Position numbers and translations under genes: made by a program. Positions 62,000-64,000 of a DNA stretch of 64,000 nucleotides are shown piece by piece (position 1 is the first letter of the stretch; each line of letters starts with the position of its first letter). A model generated the notes under the pieces. It had not been told where the DNA came from. It worked only from the letters and a program-made list of their open reading frames with translations, and did not search any database. Source of the DNA: Deltaproteobacteria bacterium (GTDB taxonomy: Bacteria > Desulfobacterota > Desulfobulbia > Desulfobulbales > Desulfurivibrionaceae); assembly GCA_013349295.1 (NCBI GenBank), contig DUZW01000016.1:1-64000 (forward strand). Direction: 5' to 3'.

Positions 62000-64000
62000 T
62001 TAGAACCTGTAGCTGATCTCCCCCCAAACGGCCCGGCCCGCCATGGGGTAATCGTCGGGGATGGACGCGCCCGCGCCGCCCGGAACAACCGCATAGGGGC
62101 TGGGGATGCGGCCCACCTCGTCGAAGAGGTTCATGATCCCCACCGCCGCCTCCAAATGGCCCGCAATGTTCTTGCGCCGCACCAGCAGGTTGACCACCTC
62201 ATAGTCGGCGATGTCGCCGCGTGGATCGCCCTTGGCGCGCGGGCGGTCGCCGATCCAGTAGAAGTGGCCGTCCAGGGACCAGTCCGGCATGAAGGCCCAG
62301 GAGGGGTTCAGATAGAACTGCATCTGCGGGGCGTCCGGCACCACAGCGTTGTCCAGCATCTTGTTTTCGGAGCGCTGGTAGGCGAAGTTGGAACGCAGCC
62401 GGAAATCACGGAGCATGCGCCAGTCCATCTCCAGCTCGAAGCCGTTACCCTCCTGCTTGCCGTAGTTGGTGTATATCTGGGGCATGGGGCCGACAAGTTC
62501 GACCAGTTCCGTGGCCTCGTAGTTAAACAGGCTCAGGATCAAGCGGAGATCCTTGGTGGGTTGGTAATCAAAGGCCAGCTCGATGGTCTCAATCTCCTCG
62601 GGGAGGAGATTGGGGTTGCCAATGATTTGTGGATTGTTTTTGACGTACTGCTCGCCAAAGGATGGCGCGCGGAAGGCTTGGCCGTACATGAGCTTGGTGG
62701 TCAGGTCGTAGCGGGTTTCCCACACCAGGGCCGCCCTGGGGTTGACGGTGGAGCCGAAGTCGGAGTACTCGTCATACCGCGCACCGACGGTGAGGGTCCA
62801 GGCCTTGGCCAGTTGCCACTCGTCCTGCACCAGACCGTAGAACAGGGTGCGACTCGCCTCGTCGATGTAGATGTGGGCCGGATTGGTCACATGCACCATG
62901 GGGCCGAACTGGTTGGCCCCGGCCGCCGGACCGAAGTTCTTGTACTGGTCACGGCCAAAGTTGTAGGACTTGGCGCCAGCGCCCATGCGGAGCTGGTGGT
63001 TGCGGAAACCTTTATAAACGCCGCTCGCCTCCAAACCACCATCCTGGGAGGTGTAGAGAGGATTGCCCAACATATTCAGATAACTGGAGGGGAAAAACTG
63101 GATGAAGTTATCTCCATAGATATAGGAATAGTAAATGCGACTCTCCAAAGTCCAGTTTTCCACCAACTTGTCGTTGTGGTAGGTCAGGTCGGCAAGCAGG
63201 GATTTGGTGTCCAGGTCGTTGCCGTAGGTGATGGCCTGGACACCGCCTGGGCCGAGACTGGACTCCTGCAAGGTGCCATACAGATGGAGGGTCCAGTTCT
63301 CCTTGCGGACATTGAGGTGGCTGTCCAATTGCTCATTCCAGGTGTCCATGTGGCCCGGCGTGTTGGACAAGGCTGCCTGTCCGATGGCGTGCAGGGAGTC
63401 CCGCTCAATGATCCGGTCCATGTCGCCGCCGGTCTTGCGGCGCTCCACCCCAAAGGCTACGTCAAAGCCACCGTATTGGCCACCGTGCTGCGCCCAGATA
63501 TCCGAGGTGTCGAAGGAGCCATAGCGGGCGCCTGCCTGGGTGCCGTTGATCTCAAAGTTGTCCTTGGTGATGACGTTGACCGTGCCGGAAAATGCATCCG
63601 CGCCGTGCAGGGCCGAGCCCGGCCCCCGCACCACCTCCACCCGGGAGATCATGGCCACCGGCATCTGGAAGCAAATGTTCCGGCTCCCCAGATAATTGAC
63701 AGTAAGGGGGACGCCGTTGATGAGCAGCAGCACCTGGGGGTTGGTGCTGGTATGCACCCCGCGGATCGACCAGATGGAACTGAAATAGGCATTACCCGAC
63801 GGCTCCACATGCAAGCCCGGCACCGCCTCCAGCACCTCATCCAGGGTGGTGGCGCCCATGCCCCTGATATCATCCGCCGTGATGACCGAGGCCACCGAGG
63901 GGGCCAGATGCACCGGCTTGAGCGAGCCGGTGGCGGTGAGGAGCAGGCGGTCGGTGCGGTAGACATCTTCCTCTTGCGGCCCTTTGCCGAACATCTCGGC
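62000..64000 (-). CDS. TonB-dependent outer-membrane receptor, 5' end missing
   Basis: At least 666 residues in frame up to the edge; the true start and signal peptide lie beyond 64000. The plug domain has PSVASVITADDIRGMGATTL, VLLLINGVPLTVNY and RVEVVRGPGSALHGADAFSG, followed by TVNVITKD. The barrel has repeated aromatic strands and GQAFRAPSFGEQYVKNNPQI, NPNLLPEEIETIELAFDYQP, and it ends in YRF. No TonB-box is visible because the N-terminus is missing. The plug resembles the BtuB/colicin-receptor branch. The substrate is unknown; the genes after it (citrate-synthase-like pair, cysC) share the transcript. Confidence 0.93.
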   Translation of the reverse strand, partial: AEMFGKGPQEEDVYRTDRLLLTATGSLKPVHLAPSVASVITADDIRGMGATTLDEVLEAVPGLHVEPSGNAYFSSIWSIRGVHTSTNPQVLLLINGVPLTVNYLGSRNICFQMPVAMISRVEVVRGPGSALHGADAFSGTVNVITKDNFEINGTQAGARYGSFDTSDIWAQHGGQYGGFDVAFGVERRKTGGDMDRIIERDSLHAIGQAALSNTPGHMDTWNEQLDSHLNVRKENWTLHLYGTLQESSLGPGGVQAITYGNDLDTKSLLADLTYHNDKLVENWTLESRIYYSYIYGDNFIQFFPSSYLNMLGNPLYTSQDGGLEASGVYKGFRNHQLRMGAGAKSYNFGRDQYKNFGPAAGANQFGPMVHVTNPAHIYIDEASRTLFYGLVQDEWQLAKAWTLTVGARYDEYSDFGSTVNPRAALVWETRYDLTTKLMYGQAFRAPSFGEQYVKNNPQIIGNPNLLPEEIETIELAFDYQPTKDLRLILSLFNYEATELVELVGPMPQIYTNYGKQEGNGFELEMDWRMLRDFRLRSNFAYQRSENKMLDNAVVPDAPQMQFYLNPSWAFMPDWSLDGHFYWIGDRPRAKGDPRGDIADYEVVNLLVRRKNIAGHLEAAVGIMNLFDEVGRIPSPYAVVPGGAGASIPDDYPMAGRAVWGEISYRF

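Overview
The window is chromosomal DNA from a Gram-negative (diderm) bacterium. LPS heptose genes, a TonB-dependent receptor, two-partner secretion and a Lol-like exporter show the outer membrane. Gene order (rpsB-tsf-pyrH-frr-uppS-cdsA-dxr-rseP-tsaB), the style of the PAS/GGDEF and HDOD signalling proteins and a lone APS kinase suggest a deltaproteobacterium of the Desulfobulbales type (Desulfobacterota). That placement is inference from family resemblance, not a database result. I see no rRNA, tRNA, CRISPR array or intact insertion sequence. The first gene (left edge) and the last gene (right edge) are cut by the window.

Layout. 1-6328 (minus): a two-partner secretion operon, with the transporter tpsB upstream of a very large exoprotein tpsA. 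The exoprotein's C-terminal Cys-rich repeats run off the left edge. 6678-9850: a YbeD-like protein, then divergent copper chaperone and CopA ATPase genes. 9975-12449: a LysM envelope protein, an HDOD protein and a coiled-coil Cys-motif protein translationally coupled to it. 12476-14801 (minus): nitroreductase, lipoprotein and coaBC. 15084-16716: tatD and yggS. 16743-18052: two small envelope-protein genes whose upstream regions are copies of each other. 18319-25869: a U32 protein leading into a five-gene trans-envelope ABC cluster (LolA-like protein, two FtsX-type permeases, LolD-like ATPase, predicted beta-barrel).

25949-34460: an FmdB zinc ribbon, a SEC-C protein, a class A penicillin-binding protein, a very long membrane-anchored pentapeptide-repeat protein with two N-terminal zinc ribbons, and an orphan actin-like ATPase. 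34852-41257: HrpA helicase, a PAS-PAS-GGDEF diguanylate cyclase and a CheZ-like protein. 41465-49520 (minus): the translation/isoprenoid/phospholipid operon. Non-coding repeats sit at two of its internal gaps, and a related copy lies near 14.9 kb.

49979-51606: LPS heptose genes waaF and gmhB. 51755-56542 (minus): an FtsB/DivIC-like gene, the wreck of a SulP anion transporter gene, and a sensor kinase paired with a REC-PAS-kinase-REC hybrid. 56719-64000: an acetolactate-synthase-like enzyme, a sulfotransferase, and a tightly packed minus-strand operon of TonB receptor, two citrate-synthase-fold proteins with altered active-site motifs, and APS kinase.

The last region is the best candidate for an undescribed system. 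APS kinase makes the PAPS that the adjoining sulfotransferase would use, and it is translationally coupled to two unusual citrate-synthase-like proteins and an outer-membrane receptor. The ABC/LolA/barrel cluster, the pentapeptide rod protein and the orphan actin are the other main leads.
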